Origin: Pseudomonas sp. ADAK18
GTDB taxonomy: Bacteria; Pseudomonadota; Gammaproteobacteria; Pseudomonadales; Pseudomonadaceae
Length of the DNA stretch: 64,000 nucleotides
Assembly (NCBI RefSeq): GCF_012935695.1
Contig: NZ_CP052859.1
Span: forward strand, 537,001 to 601,000
Direction: 5' to 3'
In this document: piece by piece, positions 46,763 through 56,307 of the stretch
How the letters are laid out: the number at the start of each line of letters is the position of its first letter
Numbering within the stretch: position 1 is the stretch's first letter
The notes under the pieces: generated by a model
The model's database searches: none
What the model saw: the letters and a program-made list of their open reading frames with translations, nothing else
What the model was told of the DNA's origin: nothing
Position numbers and translations under genes: made by a program

Positions 46763-47513
46763 GACTTTTCTATTGGCCCTGCTGGTCAGTCCCCTGGCCA
46801 TGGCCCAGAGCGTCAGTGTCGAGACCAACTCATTGATGCGCCTGCCCAACAGTAGCAGCGTGTTGCAACTGGAACGGCTGGATGTGGCTGATTACGGCAC
46901 TTTGCTGATTCCTTCCACGGTCACCCAGGTCAATGTCGACGAACTGCACCTGGGCCGCGAAGCCCGGATCGCCATCGTGCCCAGTAGCACCGTCCTGCAA
47001 CTGCAGGTGCGCCACGCGCAACTGGAGCATGGCAGCCAGATCACCTCTCGCGGCGCCCCTGGTACTCACGAGAAACCGGCCAAGCCGGGGCGTGACCTGA
47101 GCTTGCGTATCCAATCCTTGAGCGCTGATGAACTGTCGGTGGACGCCCGTGGTGGCGCCGGAGCCCAAGGTTATTCCGGCCTCGACGGTGCCAACGGTGA
47201 AGACCCTGGTTGTACCTGGGGCTCGGCCGGGCGCGGTGCCAATGGTGACAACGGCGGTGACGGGCTGGCAGGTGCGGCGGGTGCGCAGGTACGAGTCGAA
47301 TTGCCTCAGGATTATCCGAGCGAGCAGATCAAGGTCTGGGTGGATGGCGGCGCCGGCGGTTTGGCGGGCACTGCGGGCAAGCCTGGGAAGGGTGGGCAGT
47401 CCAAGGGCTGCCTGGTGTATCGCGCCGATGGCGGCGAGAAAGGCCGGTCGGGGCTTGAAGGGCAGCCGGGTGTGGCAGGGCCTGCGGGTTCTGTAACCGT
47501 TCAGCGCCTCTGA
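46755..47513 (+). CDS. Secreted protein with collagen-like Gly-X-Y segments
   Basis: The product is 252 residues from the ATG at 46755. A signal peptide (MHKTFLLALLVSPLAMA-Q) is followed by a beta-rich region (about 18-120) that reads like a beta-solenoid (VNVDELHLGREARIAIVPSS). Two collagen-like regions follow: about 133-180 (GGAGAQGYSGLDGANGEDPG and onward) and 198-248. Two Cys residues could pair. I do not recognise a named family. A surface or periplasmic structural role is an inference. Confidence 0.8.
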   Translation: MHKTFLLALLVSPLAMAQSVSVETNSLMRLPNSSSVLQLERLDVADYGTLLIPSTVTQVNVDELHLGREARIAIVPSSTVLQLQVRHAQLEHGSQITSRGAPGTHEKPAKPGRDLSLRIQSLSADELSVDARGGAGAQGYSGLDGANGEDPGCTWGSAGRGANGDNGGDGLAGAAGAQVRVELPQDYPSEQIKVWVDGGAGGLAGTAGKPGKGGQSKGCLVYRADGGEKGRSGLEGQPGVAGPAGSVTVQRL

Positions 47514-47527
47514 ATCGAATGATCTGA

Positions 47528-47619
47528 CGCCTTCGCGAGCAAGCCCGCTCCCACACTTGACCGTGTACATCCTGAAGGAATGCGGTCGAAATGTGGGAGC
47601 GGGCTTGCTCGCGAAGGCG
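47528..47619 (+). repeat. REP inverted pair between the collagen-like gene and copD-like gene
   Basis: A 28-base arm (47528-47555, core CTTCGCGAGCAAGCCCGC) is perfectly inverted at 47592-47619. It is the classic Pseudomonas REP core and lies between convergent genes. Confidence 0.92.
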
Positions 47620-47633
47620 GTGTATGGGGCGCT

Positions 47634-48098
47634 TCAGAACATCGGCCGTGCCGAAGCCACTGTCACCAACACCAACCCGACAATCAGATTGATCCCCACC
47701 AACTTGCGGATTTGCCCCAGGGCAGCAGCGCCTGCCGGCCAATCCTCAGCCGCCACCGCCGTGCGCAGCTCCGGCAGCTTCAGTGCCTGGATGCGGATAA
47801 ACAGCGCCGTCATCACCAGATACAAGCCCATCATGATCTGCACATAACGCGGCGCGGTCTCAAACCCGTTGAAGCGCAATTGCAGCAGGCCGACGCCGCT
47901 GATCGGCAATACCAGCACCGCCACCCAGACCCACACGAAAAAACGTTGAAACACATTCACCCACAGTTTCAGTCGGGCAGGGCCCTCAAGCGCGGCCATG
48001 GCGGCCGGGCGCAGGATCATCCAGGCGAAAAACATACCGCCGACCCAGATCAGGGCGGCCAGTACATGCAGGGTGTAAGCGAGGCTAAAGACGGTCAT
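47634..48098 (-). CDS. CopD-like integral membrane protein
   Basis: The product is 154 residues with four membrane segments and conserved His residues near the start (YTLHVLAALIWVGGMFF). It matches the CopD domain family seen in copper-resistance proteins, though no copper genes flank it. Function unknown; haem or copper ligation by the paired His is plausible. Confidence 0.85.
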   Translation of the reverse strand: MTVFSLAYTLHVLAALIWVGGMFFAWMILRPAAMAALEGPARLKLWVNVFQRFFVWVWVAVLVLPISGVGLLQLRFNGFETAPRYVQIMMGLYLVMTALFIRIQALKLPELRTAVAAEDWPAGAAALGQIRKLVGINLIVGLVLVTVASARPMF

Positions 48099-48197
48099 TG
48101 GGGTACTCCGTTCTGCGCGGGATTAATTAGCGGGGTATGATAGCGGCCGATCCGAACCACTGAAAATTTATCCAGCGTTTTTTGCGCCCGACTATCC

Positions 48198-50342
48198 ATG
48201 ATCAGCACTGAACTCAAAACCACGATCCAGGGCGCCTACACGCGTTTTCTCGAAGCCAAGAGCTTGAAACCGCGCTACGGCCAGCGCTTGATGATCGCTG
48301 AAGTCGCCAAGGTCCTCGGGGATATCGACACCGACGACGAAGGCCGGCGCAGTGGCGACCCTGCGGTGGTGGCCGTCGAAGCCGGCACCGGTACCGGGAA
48401 AACCGTGGCCTACAGCCTGGCTGCGATCCCTACCGCCAAGGCCGCGGGCAAGCGCCTGGTGATTGCCACGGCCACCGTGGCCCTGCAGGAACAGATCGTC
48501 TACAAAGACCTGCCGGACTTGATGCGCAACAGCGGCCTGAACTTCACCTTCGCCCTGGCCAAGGGTCGTGGGCGCTATATGTGCCTGTCCAAGCTCGACG
48601 TGCTGTTGCAGGAAGGCCATGCGCAAACTGCCACGGCGTCGCTGTTCGAAGAAGAAGGCTTCAAGATCGAGGTCGATGAGGCCAGTCAGAAGCTGTTTAC
48701 CAGCATGATCGAGAAGCTGGCCGGTAATAAATGGGACGGCGACCGTGACAGCTGGCCCAATGCCCTGGAAGATGCCGACTGGGCACGCCTGACCACCGAC
48801 CACAGCCAATGTACCAACCGTCACTGCCCCAACTTCGGCCAGTGCGCCTTCTATAAGGCGCGGGAAGGCATGGGCAAGGTCGACGTTATCGTCACCAACC
48901 ATGACATGGTCCTGGCGGACCTGGCCCTGGGCGGCGGTGCCGTGCTGCCGGACCCGCGCGACACGCTCTATGTATTCGACGAAGGTCACCACCTGCCAGA
49001 CAAGGCCATCGGCCACTTTGCCCACTACACCCGGCTGCGTTCCACCGCCGACTGGCTGGAAACCACTGCCAAGAACCTCACCAAGTTGTTGGCCCAACAC
49101 CCGCTGCCCGGCGACCTCGGCAAGTTCATCGAGCAGGTCCCGGAACTGGCGCGGGAGATCAAGACCCAGCAACAGTTCATGTTCAGCGCCTGCGAGCAGG
49201 TAGCGGACTTCAAACCCGGCGAAGATGTGGAAGGCCGTGAGCGTCCGCGCCACCGTTTCGTCGCAGGGATGATTCCCGAACATATGCGGGAAATGGGCAT
49301 TGAACTGAAGAAGGGCTTTTCGCGCCTGACCGACCTGTTCACCCGCCTCACCGATCTGCTCAAGGAAGGTATGGACGGCGAGGTCAACATCGGCATCGCC
49401 AGCAACCAGGCCGAAGAGTGGTACCCGCTGTTTGGCAGTCTGTTGTCTCGTTCCCAGGGTAACTGGGAGCTGTGGACCGCCTTCACCGCCGAAGACCCGG
49501 AAGACAACCCGCCAATGGCTCGTTGGTTGACCCTGTCGGAAAGCGGCGCACTGTTCGACATCGAGGTCAACGCCAGCCCGATCCTTGCGGCGGAAATGTT
49601 GCGACGTAACCTGTGGAACGTGGCCTACGGCGCTTTGGTCACTTCGGCAACGCTGACGGCCCTGGGTACCTTCGACCGCTTCCGTATGCGTGCCGGCTTG
49701 CCAAAAACGGCCGTCACTGCGGTGGTGCCAAGCCCATTCCATCACGCCGATGCTGGCGTGCTCCGTGTCCCTGACCTCAAGGCCGACCCACGGGACGCAC
49801 CGGCCCACACGGCGGCGATCATCCGCGATCTGCCTTCATTGGTCGAAGGTTCCAAAGGTACCTTGGTACTGTTCTCGTCTCGTAAGCAGATGCAGGATGT
49901 GTTCGACGGCCTCGACCGCGATTGGCGCAAGCAGGTGTTTATCCAGGGCAACCTGTCTAAACAGGAAACCCTGAACAAGCACAAGGCGCGGGTCGACGGC
50001 GGTGATTCCAGCGTGTTGTTCGGCCTGGCGAGTTTCGCCGAAGGCGTGGACTTGCCTGGTGCCTACTGTGAGCACGTGGTGATCGCCAAGATTCCGTTCT
50101 CGGTGCCTGATGATCCTGTGGAAGCCGCATTGGCCGAGTGGATCGAAGCGCGTGGCGGTAACCCGTTCATGGAAATCTCGGTGCCGGACGCGTCCTTGAA
50201 ACTGGTCCAGGCCTGCGGTCGCCTGCTGCGTACCGAACAGGATCGCGGCACCATCACCTTGCTTGACCGGCGCCTGGTCACCCAACGTTACGGCAAAGCG
50301 ATCCTTAACGCGTTGCCGCCGTTTCGCCGCGAAATATCTTGA
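48198..50342 (+). CDS. dinG: ATP-dependent DNA helicase DinG
   Basis: XPD-like superfamily 2 helicase, 5' to 3', used to resolve R-loops and damaged forks. The product is 714 residues. Walker A GTGTGKT, the iron-sulfur cysteines (RGRYMC, then CTNRHCPNFGQC), the Walker B variant DEGHH and motif VI QACGRLLRTEQDRG are intact. No LexA box was identified upstream by eye. Confidence 0.95.
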   Translation: MISTELKTTIQGAYTRFLEAKSLKPRYGQRLMIAEVAKVLGDIDTDDEGRRSGDPAVVAVEAGTGTGKTVAYSLAAIPTAKAAGKRLVIATATVALQEQIVYKDLPDLMRNSGLNFTFALAKGRGRYMCLSKLDVLLQEGHAQTATASLFEEEGFKIEVDEASQKLFTSMIEKLAGNKWDGDRDSWPNALEDADWARLTTDHSQCTNRHCPNFGQCAFYKAREGMGKVDVIVTNHDMVLADLALGGGAVLPDPRDTLYVFDEGHHLPDKAIGHFAHYTRLRSTADWLETTAKNLTKLLAQHPLPGDLGKFIEQVPELAREIKTQQQFMFSACEQVADFKPGEDVEGRERPRHRFVAGMIPEHMREMGIELKKGFSRLTDLFTRLTDLLKEGMDGEVNIGIASNQAEEWYPLFGSLLSRSQGNWELWTAFTAEDPEDNPPMARWLTLSESGALFDIEVNASPILAAEMLRRNLWNVAYGALVTSATLTALGTFDRFRMRAGLPKTAVTAVVPSPFHHADAGVLRVPDLKADPRDAPAHTAAIIRDLPSLVEGSKGTLVLFSSRKQMQDVFDGLDRDWRKQVFIQGNLSKQETLNKHKARVDGGDSSVLFGLASFAEGVDLPGAYCEHVVIAKIPFSVPDDPVEAALAEWIEARGGNPFMEISVPDASLKLVQACGRLLRTEQDRGTITLLDRRLVTQRYGKAILNALPPFRREIS

Positions 50343-50440
50343 ACCACCGTGGGCGAAATCGCCCACTTCGTGGTCTATCTCACCGTTATTGATTTATGTC
50401 ATCAGGCCATTCATCGGCCGTTTGGGAGAACCTTGTTCGT

Positions 50441-52804
50441 ATGATTCGCACGCTGCCCGCTCTTTTTGCCTTGCTGTTCGCCGCGCCGTTGCTGGCTGCG
50501 CCTGCCGGACAGCAAACGTTGTTCAACTTTGTCCGGCCTGCCGACGTGGTCAAAGTGGCGACCCAGGACGCCAGCCTGCCGCAATACAACGCAGAACAAA
50601 CCCCGGAAGGCGAAGTGCTGCGCCGTATTACCTTCAACCCTGCGGCAGAGCCGAGCCTGGTGCTCAGTCCGCAGACTGGCGCCTGGGATTGGTCCCAGTC
50701 CAGCGCCATGAGTTTGCGTATCCAGAGTGCGATGGATTGGGCGCTGACCCTCTACGTCAAGGTCCAGAGCAATGACGGCAAGACCCTGGTCAGCCGTATC
50801 GACTTGCCGGCAGGTCCGGCGCAGACCCTGCTGATCCCGTTGCAAGCCAACTCGCCCCTGACTCAGGGCATGAAGGCGGGGCCGCTGATGCCGATGATGG
50901 TGGAGGGCCAGCGTGTGTTGCTGGCCAGCAGTGCAGGGGAGGTCAACCGCAGCCAGATAGTGTCGGTGACACTGTCGATGATCCAGCCCAACGTAGCCCA
51001 AAGCATCCTGCTGGAGCGCTTCGGCGTGCAGGACAGCGAGCCGGTGCTCAAGGCCGTCTACAGCGACCTGGTCGATGCCTATGGGCAGTCCAGTCGTGGC
51101 AAGTGGCCGGAGAAAGTCAGCAGCGATGAGCAGTTGAAAGCCGCAGCGACTAAGGAGCAACAACAACTCAAGGGTTGGCTCGCTGAACGTGACCGTTCTT
51201 CCCTGGACAAGTTTGGCGGCTGGAACAAAGGCCCGGCCTTCGAGGCCAGTGGTTTTTTCCGCACCGAGAAGCGAGAGGGTCGCTGGTACCTGGTGACTCC
51301 GCAAGGTCATCCGTTCTATTCCCTGGGGGTCAACACCGTCGCCCCGGATAACAACCAGACGTATGTGGCAGGACGCGAATGGATGTTTGCTGCACTGCCC
51401 AAGGCCGGTGAGCCGTTCGACAAGTATTACGGCAGTAGCGACAACCGTAGCGGCAACGGCGCCGATCAAGGGCGTGGTTTCAACGCCGGCCGTTGGTACG
51501 ATTTCTATGGCGCCAACTTGCAGCGCACCTACGGCCAGCCTTGCGTGCCCGGCGTACACCAGGCCGATGAAGCGAAAGCCGAGGCGACTGCGCCTTGCAC
51601 GCCAGAAGGTTTCGACCAGAAACGGTGGGTCAATCACACCCTGGACCGCCTGCAGGCCTGGGGATTCAACACTGTTGGCAACTGGAGCGCTCCTGAACTG
51701 GCAACCGCTGACCGTGTGCCGTACACCTTGCCGCTGTCGATTGTCGGCGATTACGCGAGCATCAGTACCGGTACCGATTGGTGGGGAGGAATGCCCGATC
51801 CCTTCGATCCGCGCTTTGCCATGGCTACCGAGCGTGCAGTGGCGATTGCTGCCCGAGACCATCGTGACGATCCGTGGCTGATCGGCTTTTTTGCCGATAA
51901 CGAACTGGCCTGGGCCGGTCCGGGAGACGACGCGAAGTCCCGTTACGCCTTGGCCTATGGCACCTTGCGCATGACCACTGACGTACCGGCCAAGCGGGCA
52001 TTTCTCAAGCAACTGCGGGACAAATATCGCAACCAGGAAGGTCTGTCGCGGGCCTGGGGCATTGATCTGCCGGCTTGGGAATTGATGGAAGACCCGGGCT
52101 TTGTGCCGCCGATGCCGAGTCCTGAACACCCGGAAATCGAAGCGGACTTCAAATATTTCCAGAAGACCTTCGCCGATGCTTATTTCAAGACCATCTCCGA
52201 CGCGCTGAAATGGCATGCACCCAACCAACTGTTGCTGGGTGGCCGCTTTGCTGTGAGCACGCCGGAGGCCGTGGCGTCCTGTGTGCAGTATTGCGACGTG
52301 TTGAGCTTTAACATGTACACCCTCAAACCCCAGGACGGTTACGACTTTGCCGCCTTGCGCGCGCTGGACAAACCCGTGCTGATCACCGAATTCAACTTCG
52401 GCTCGAACGATCGTGGCCCGTTCTGGGGCGGCGTGACCCAATTGGCCCGGGAAGAAGACCGTGGCCCGGCGTACGCCAACTTCCTCAAGCAGGCCATGGC
52501 CGAGCCGTCGATCGTTGGCGTGCACTGGTTTCAGTACCTTGACCAGCCTGTCACCGGTCGGCTGCTGGACGGTGAAAACGGTCACTTTGGCTTGGTGGGC
52601 ATCACTGACGTGCCGTTCCAGGGCTTTGTCGACAGCGTGCGCAAAAGCAACATGGCAATGGTCGATCAGTTGGGCAAGGAAGCTGAAAAAGCCAAGGCGG
52701 CCAGTGCAGCCCACGCCGGTGACGGTGGCAAGTCCGGCCATGAAGGTAAAGGCGCCGGGCAGGAGGCTGGACATGCTGGTGGGCATTCGGGAAATGGTCA
52801 TTGA
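50441..52804 (+). CDS. Secreted clan GH-A glycoside hydrolase (agarase/beta-galactosidase-like)
   Basis: The product is 787 residues from the ATG at 50441, with a signal peptide ending near PLLA-AP. An N-terminal beta-sandwich (about 20-200) is followed by a TIM barrel (about 270-720). Candidate acid/base Glu488 in FFADNELAW and nucleophile Glu650 in LITEFNFG fit clan GH-A. Pseudomonas homologues are often called beta-agarase, but the substrate is unproven. The last 35 residues are a Gly/His-rich tail. No polysaccharide operon flanks it. Confidence 0.83.
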   Translation: MIRTLPALFALLFAAPLLAAPAGQQTLFNFVRPADVVKVATQDASLPQYNAEQTPEGEVLRRITFNPAAEPSLVLSPQTGAWDWSQSSAMSLRIQSAMDWALTLYVKVQSNDGKTLVSRIDLPAGPAQTLLIPLQANSPLTQGMKAGPLMPMMVEGQRVLLASSAGEVNRSQIVSVTLSMIQPNVAQSILLERFGVQDSEPVLKAVYSDLVDAYGQSSRGKWPEKVSSDEQLKAAATKEQQQLKGWLAERDRSSLDKFGGWNKGPAFEASGFFRTEKREGRWYLVTPQGHPFYSLGVNTVAPDNNQTYVAGREWMFAALPKAGEPFDKYYGSSDNRSGNGADQGRGFNAGRWYDFYGANLQRTYGQPCVPGVHQADEAKAEATAPCTPEGFDQKRWVNHTLDRLQAWGFNTVGNWSAPELATADRVPYTLPLSIVGDYASISTGTDWWGGMPDPFDPRFAMATERAVAIAARDHRDDPWLIGFFADNELAWAGPGDDAKSRYALAYGTLRMTTDVPAKRAFLKQLRDKYRNQEGLSRAWGIDLPAWELMEDPGFVPPMPSPEHPEIEADFKYFQKTFADAYFKTISDALKWHAPNQLLLGGRFAVSTPEAVASCVQYCDVLSFNMYTLKPQDGYDFAALRALDKPVLITEFNFGSNDRGPFWGGVTQLAREEDRGPAYANFLKQAMAEPSIVGVHWFQYLDQPVTGRLLDGENGHFGLVGITDVPFQGFVDSVRKSNMAMVDQLGKEAEKAKAASAAHAGDGGKSGHEGKGAGQEAGHAGGHSGNGH

Positions 52805-52887
52805 TTCATCGGTAACGGGTTTCCAAATTCCATAATCGCTGGAACAATGTCGGCCACTTTATGCGGTACTTTTCCTAGGGGGCTTCG

Positions 52888-54033
52888 GTGCAGATTCAGG
52901 GTCATTACGAGCTTAAGTTCGAAGCGGTGCGTGAAGCCTTTGCCGCGCTGTTCGATGACCCTCAGGAGCGTGGCGCCGCGTTGTGTATCCAGATTGGCGG
53001 TGAGACGGTCGTTGACCTTTGGGCGGGTACTGCGGACAAGGATGGCAGTGAGGCCTGGCACAGCGACACCATTGCCAATCTGTTCTCCTGCACCAAGACC
53101 TTTACCGCGGTCACCGCCCTGCAACTGGTGGCTGAGGGCAAGTTGCAACTCGACGCACCCGTGACCAGGTATTGGCCGGAGTTCGCCGCGGCCGGCAAGG
53201 AGTCCATCACCCTGCGCCATCTGCTCTGCCATCAGGCCGGGTTGCCGGCGTTGCGAGAGACGCTCCCTGCCGAAGCCCTGTACGACTGGCAAATGATGGT
53301 CGACGCACTGGCCGCCGAAGCGCCGTGGTGGAAGCTGGGCGAAGGCCATGGTTATGCCGCGATCACCTACGGCTGGCTGGTGGGAGAGCTGTTGCGCCGG
53401 GCCGACGGTCGAGGGCCGGGAGAATCCATCGTGGCGAGGGTTGCACGGCCACTGGGCCTGGACTTTCACGTCGGGCTGGCCGATGAAGAGTTTTATAGAG
53501 TCGCGCATATCGCCCGAGGCAAGGGCAATATGGGCGATGAGGCGGCGCAGCGTTTATTGCAAGTAACAATGCGCGAACCCATGGCCATGACTACGCGTGC
53601 ATTTACCAATCCACCGTCTATTCTCACCAGCACTAATAAACCTGAATGGCGGCGCATGCAGCAGCCGGCGGCAAATGGTCACGGTAATGCCCGCAGCCTG
53701 GCGGGCTTTTATAGTGGGTTACTGGACGGTAGTTTGCTGGAGGCGGATATGCTCGAAGAGTTGACCCGCGAACACAGTATTGGCCCAGATAAAACCTTAT
53801 TGACTCAAACCCGATTTGGCCTGGGCTGCATGTTGGATCAACCCCAGGTGCCGAATGCGACTTTCGGCCTTGGCCCACGGGCTTTCGGGCATCCGGGGGC
53901 GGGCGGTTCAGTGGGCTTTGCGGATCCGGAACATGATGTAGCCTTCGGTTTTGTGACTAATACCCTGGGACCTTATGTATTGATGGACCCGAGAGCGCAA
54001 AAGTTAGTAAGAATATTGGCCGGTTGTCTGTAA
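52888..54033 (+). CDS. Serine hydrolase/esterase of the class C beta-lactamase fold
   Basis: The product is 381 residues from a GTG with AGGGGG upstream. The catalytic SxxK motif is Ser67-Cys-Thr-Lys70, the Tyr motif lies at Tyr156 (GYAAITYGW) and HPGAGG takes the place of KTG near residue 335. This pattern fits family VIII esterases (EstB-like). No signal peptide is visible, so it is probably cytoplasmic. Natural substrate unknown. Confidence 0.88.
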   Translation: MQIQGHYELKFEAVREAFAALFDDPQERGAALCIQIGGETVVDLWAGTADKDGSEAWHSDTIANLFSCTKTFTAVTALQLVAEGKLQLDAPVTRYWPEFAAAGKESITLRHLLCHQAGLPALRETLPAEALYDWQMMVDALAAEAPWWKLGEGHGYAAITYGWLVGELLRRADGRGPGESIVARVARPLGLDFHVGLADEEFYRVAHIARGKGNMGDEAAQRLLQVTMREPMAMTTRAFTNPPSILTSTNKPEWRRMQQPAANGHGNARSLAGFYSGLLDGSLLEADMLEELTREHSIGPDKTLLTQTRFGLGCMLDQPQVPNATFGLGPRAFGHPGAGGSVGFADPEHDVAFGFVTNTLGPYVLMDPRAQKLVRILAGCL

Positions 54034-54187
54034 ATAGCTTGCTGTTACGTGATTTTTTGTTACAAAGGCGTCTATAAAGCGTTGCTCAAAAAGACGCCGG
54101 ACGAAATGCTGTAACTTTAATGTTCTAGAAGCGTCTGTTTAACGGGTCATCTAGACCCTTGGTTTTTTCTCATTTTGTGGAAATCTC

Positions 54188-55360
54188 ATGTTATCGAACA
54201 AGTCCTTGGCATTGGCGCTCTGCCTCACTATTACCGGTTGCGCACAAACTCCGCAGAATGATGCGGAAGGTGGGCATTGGTGGTCATTCGGTTCCGACAA
54301 GACAGCTTCCAAGGACGACTCAGTCGTAGCCGGCGCTAAGCCGGATGCCAAACCAGATGCCAAGTCTAGCGTTACAGCCAAGGCTGATGCGCCTGTAAAA
54401 GCCGACGCTGCTGTGCCTGCGCCGGTTGCCAAGGCAGACACCAGCTACAGCTGGTGGCCTTTCTCCGCGAAAAGCGCTGACGAAAAGGCTGCTGATGCCA
54501 AAGCTGACCTGAAGGCCGATCTCGCGGCTGCAACCCCAGCATCGACTGCCGCGCCGGTTGCCAAGACCGATGCCGAGCCTCGCTGGTGGTGGCCGTTCGA
54601 AAGCAAGCCAAAGCCGTTGGCCAAGGTCGACGTGACCAACGTCCCGATGCCTGACCCGAAAATCACCCAGGCTTGGCTGGACGACTATGAGCCGCGTCTG
54701 CGCACGGCCATCAAGGGCACCAATCTGGTACTTGAACGTCGCGACAACGTACTGGTGGTGATTGCCCCGGTTGATGGTTCCTACAACCCGAAGCGCCCAG
54801 CCATGTTGCTGCCGGTAACCCTTGGTCCTTTCACCCGTGTAGCCAAGGCGGTTGAGAGCGATCCAAAGACTGCTGTTTTGGTTCTGGGCCACGTTGATGC
54901 CACGGGTACCGCTCCTCAGAGCCAGGCGCTGACCAAAGAACGCGCGCAATCCATCGCTTCGATTTTCAGCCTCAGCGGTCTGAAACAGGATCGCCTGATG
55001 TTGCGTGGCATGGGTGACCTGATGCCGCGTGCCGCCAATGACAGCACTCAGGGCCGTGCCTTGAACCGTCGTATGGAAATCATGTTCACCCAGCGCACCA
55101 CCATGTTGGCCTTGCTCAGCAAGTACAACTCGGCGAACCCGCCGAAGGCTGAAATGGTGGCTGTACAGGACGTTCCGGCACCTGTTGCTCCGGCTGCGAA
55201 AAAAGCTGCCACAGCGAAAAAGGCACCGGCCAAGAAAGCTGCCGCCAAGCCTGCTGCCAAGACTGCGGCTAAAAAAGCCCCAGCCAAAGCAGCCGCGAAA
55301 AAGCCAGCACCGGCCAAGGCTGCTGCACCAGCGGTGTCGAACGACCAGGCAAAAAACTGA
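54188..55360 (+). CDS. OmpA-domain lipoprotein with WW-x-F repeats and a Lys/Ala tail
   Basis: The product is 390 residues. The lipobox is ITGCAQ. An Ala/Lys/Asp-rich linker (20-140) carries three Trp-Trp-x-Phe units, the last two with a shared lead-in (PVAKAD and PVAKTD). An OmpA domain occupies about 160-310 (VLGHVDATG...QGRALNRRMEI). The final 60 residues are AlgP/histone H1-like Lys-Ala-Pro repeats (AAKKAPAKAAAKK). OmpA binding to peptidoglycan is known for the family; a role for the tail is not. pdxH follows after 27 bases. Confidence 0.88.
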   Translation: MLSNKSLALALCLTITGCAQTPQNDAEGGHWWSFGSDKTASKDDSVVAGAKPDAKPDAKSSVTAKADAPVKADAAVPAPVAKADTSYSWWPFSAKSADEKAADAKADLKADLAAATPASTAAPVAKTDAEPRWWWPFESKPKPLAKVDVTNVPMPDPKITQAWLDDYEPRLRTAIKGTNLVLERRDNVLVVIAPVDGSYNPKRPAMLLPVTLGPFTRVAKAVESDPKTAVLVLGHVDATGTAPQSQALTKERAQSIASIFSLSGLKQDRLMLRGMGDLMPRAANDSTQGRALNRRMEIMFTQRTTMLALLSKYNSANPPKAEMVAVQDVPAPVAPAAKKAATAKKAPAKKAAAKPAAKTAAKKAPAKAAAKKPAPAKAAAPAVSNDQAKN

Positions 55361-55387
55361 TCCGCTGAGCAAGAAGGATAAAGCCGC

Positions 55388-56035
55388 ATGACCCAGGCAC
55401 TGGCCGATATGCGCCGTGACTACATACGGGACGGTTTGAGCGAGGCCCAGGCCCCGGACGAACCGTTTGCCTTGTTCCACCAGTGGTTCAGCGATGCGGT
55501 GAAAACCGAGCAGCCACCGGTGGAGGCCAATGCCATGACCTTGGCCACAGTCGACCAGGACGGTCGACCGCACTGCCGGATCCTGCTGCTCAAGGGGCTG
55601 GATGCACAGGGCTTTACCTTCTTCACCAATTATCAGAGTGCCAAGGGCGAGCAACTCGCCGCTTGGCCCTTTGCTGCCATGACCTTCTTCTGGCCAACCC
55701 TGGAACGCCAAGTGCGTATCGAGGGGCGGGTGGTCAAGGTTACGCCGCAGGAATCGGACGCTTACTATCAGGTCCGCCCTCTGGGCAGCCGCCTGGGCGC
55801 CTGGGCCTCCCCACAGAGCCGGGTGATCAAGGACCGCGAGCAGTTGCAAGACTTGCTCAAGGCCACCGAGCAGCGTTTCAGCGACACCCAGCCTGACTGT
55901 CCCGAACATTGGGGTGGTTATCGCTTGCTGCCGGAGCGCATCGAGTTCTGGCAGGGCCGCGCGAGCCGCCTGCATGATCGGCTGAACTACCGCTTGCAGG
56001 GCGCCGACTGGACCCGTGAGCGGTTGGCACCGTAA
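55388..56035 (+). CDS. pdxH: Pyridoxine/pyridoxamine 5'-phosphate oxidase
   Basis: FMN enzyme that makes pyridoxal 5'-phosphate. The product is 215 residues. Landmarks are [19 protein letters not shown] block ([20 protein letters not shown]), [13 protein letters not shown] and the C-terminal ESD-to-RLNYRLQ stretch. AGAAGGATA upstream serves the ribosome. Confidence 0.96.
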   Translation: MTQALADMRRDYIRDGLSEAQAPDEPFALFHQWFSDAVKTEQPPVEANAMTLATVDQDGRPHCRILLLKGLDAQGFTFFTNYQSAKGEQLAAWPFAAMTFFWPTLERQVRIEGRVVKVTPQESDAYYQVRPLGSRLGAWASPQSRVIKDREQLQDLLKATEQRFSDTQPDCPEHWGGYRLLPERIEFWQGRASRLHDRLNYRLQGADWTRERLAP

Positions 56036-56065
56036 TACCTGTTGATTACCCGTGGCCGTTTGCGG

Positions 56066-56248
56066 CTACGGGACTTCGTAATCATGCGCTGTGTCCTGCA
56101 GCCATTGCGGCAAATCCCTGCGCTTGACCTGCTCACCCCGAGCCTTGTCCAACTGTCTGTAGGCGTTGCAACGTGCTACCGTTCGTCGAGTTTTGCGGTA
56201 CAGGTAGTCTGTACTAGGGCTGAATGAAAGCAATTTTATGCCGGGCAT
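56066..56248 (-). CDS. Possible small basic protein, 60 residues
   Basis: A 60-residue reading on the minus strand with a natural-looking charged helical second half (QLDKARGEQVKRRDLPQWLQ). No strong ribosome site precedes it. The stop lies inside a hairpin (56049-56058 with 56063-56072) that also follows pdxH. I recall a small hypothetical gene in this position in P. aeruginosa. It may be real or chance. Confidence 0.3.
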   Translation of the reverse strand: MPGIKLLSFSPSTDYLYRKTRRTVARCNAYRQLDKARGEQVKRRDLPQWLQDTAHDYEVP

Positions 56249-56307
56249 GCCGTGACAGGCGTAAAGCTGCGGAGTTTAATGAATACTTGTCCTTTGGAGT
56301 TGATGCT

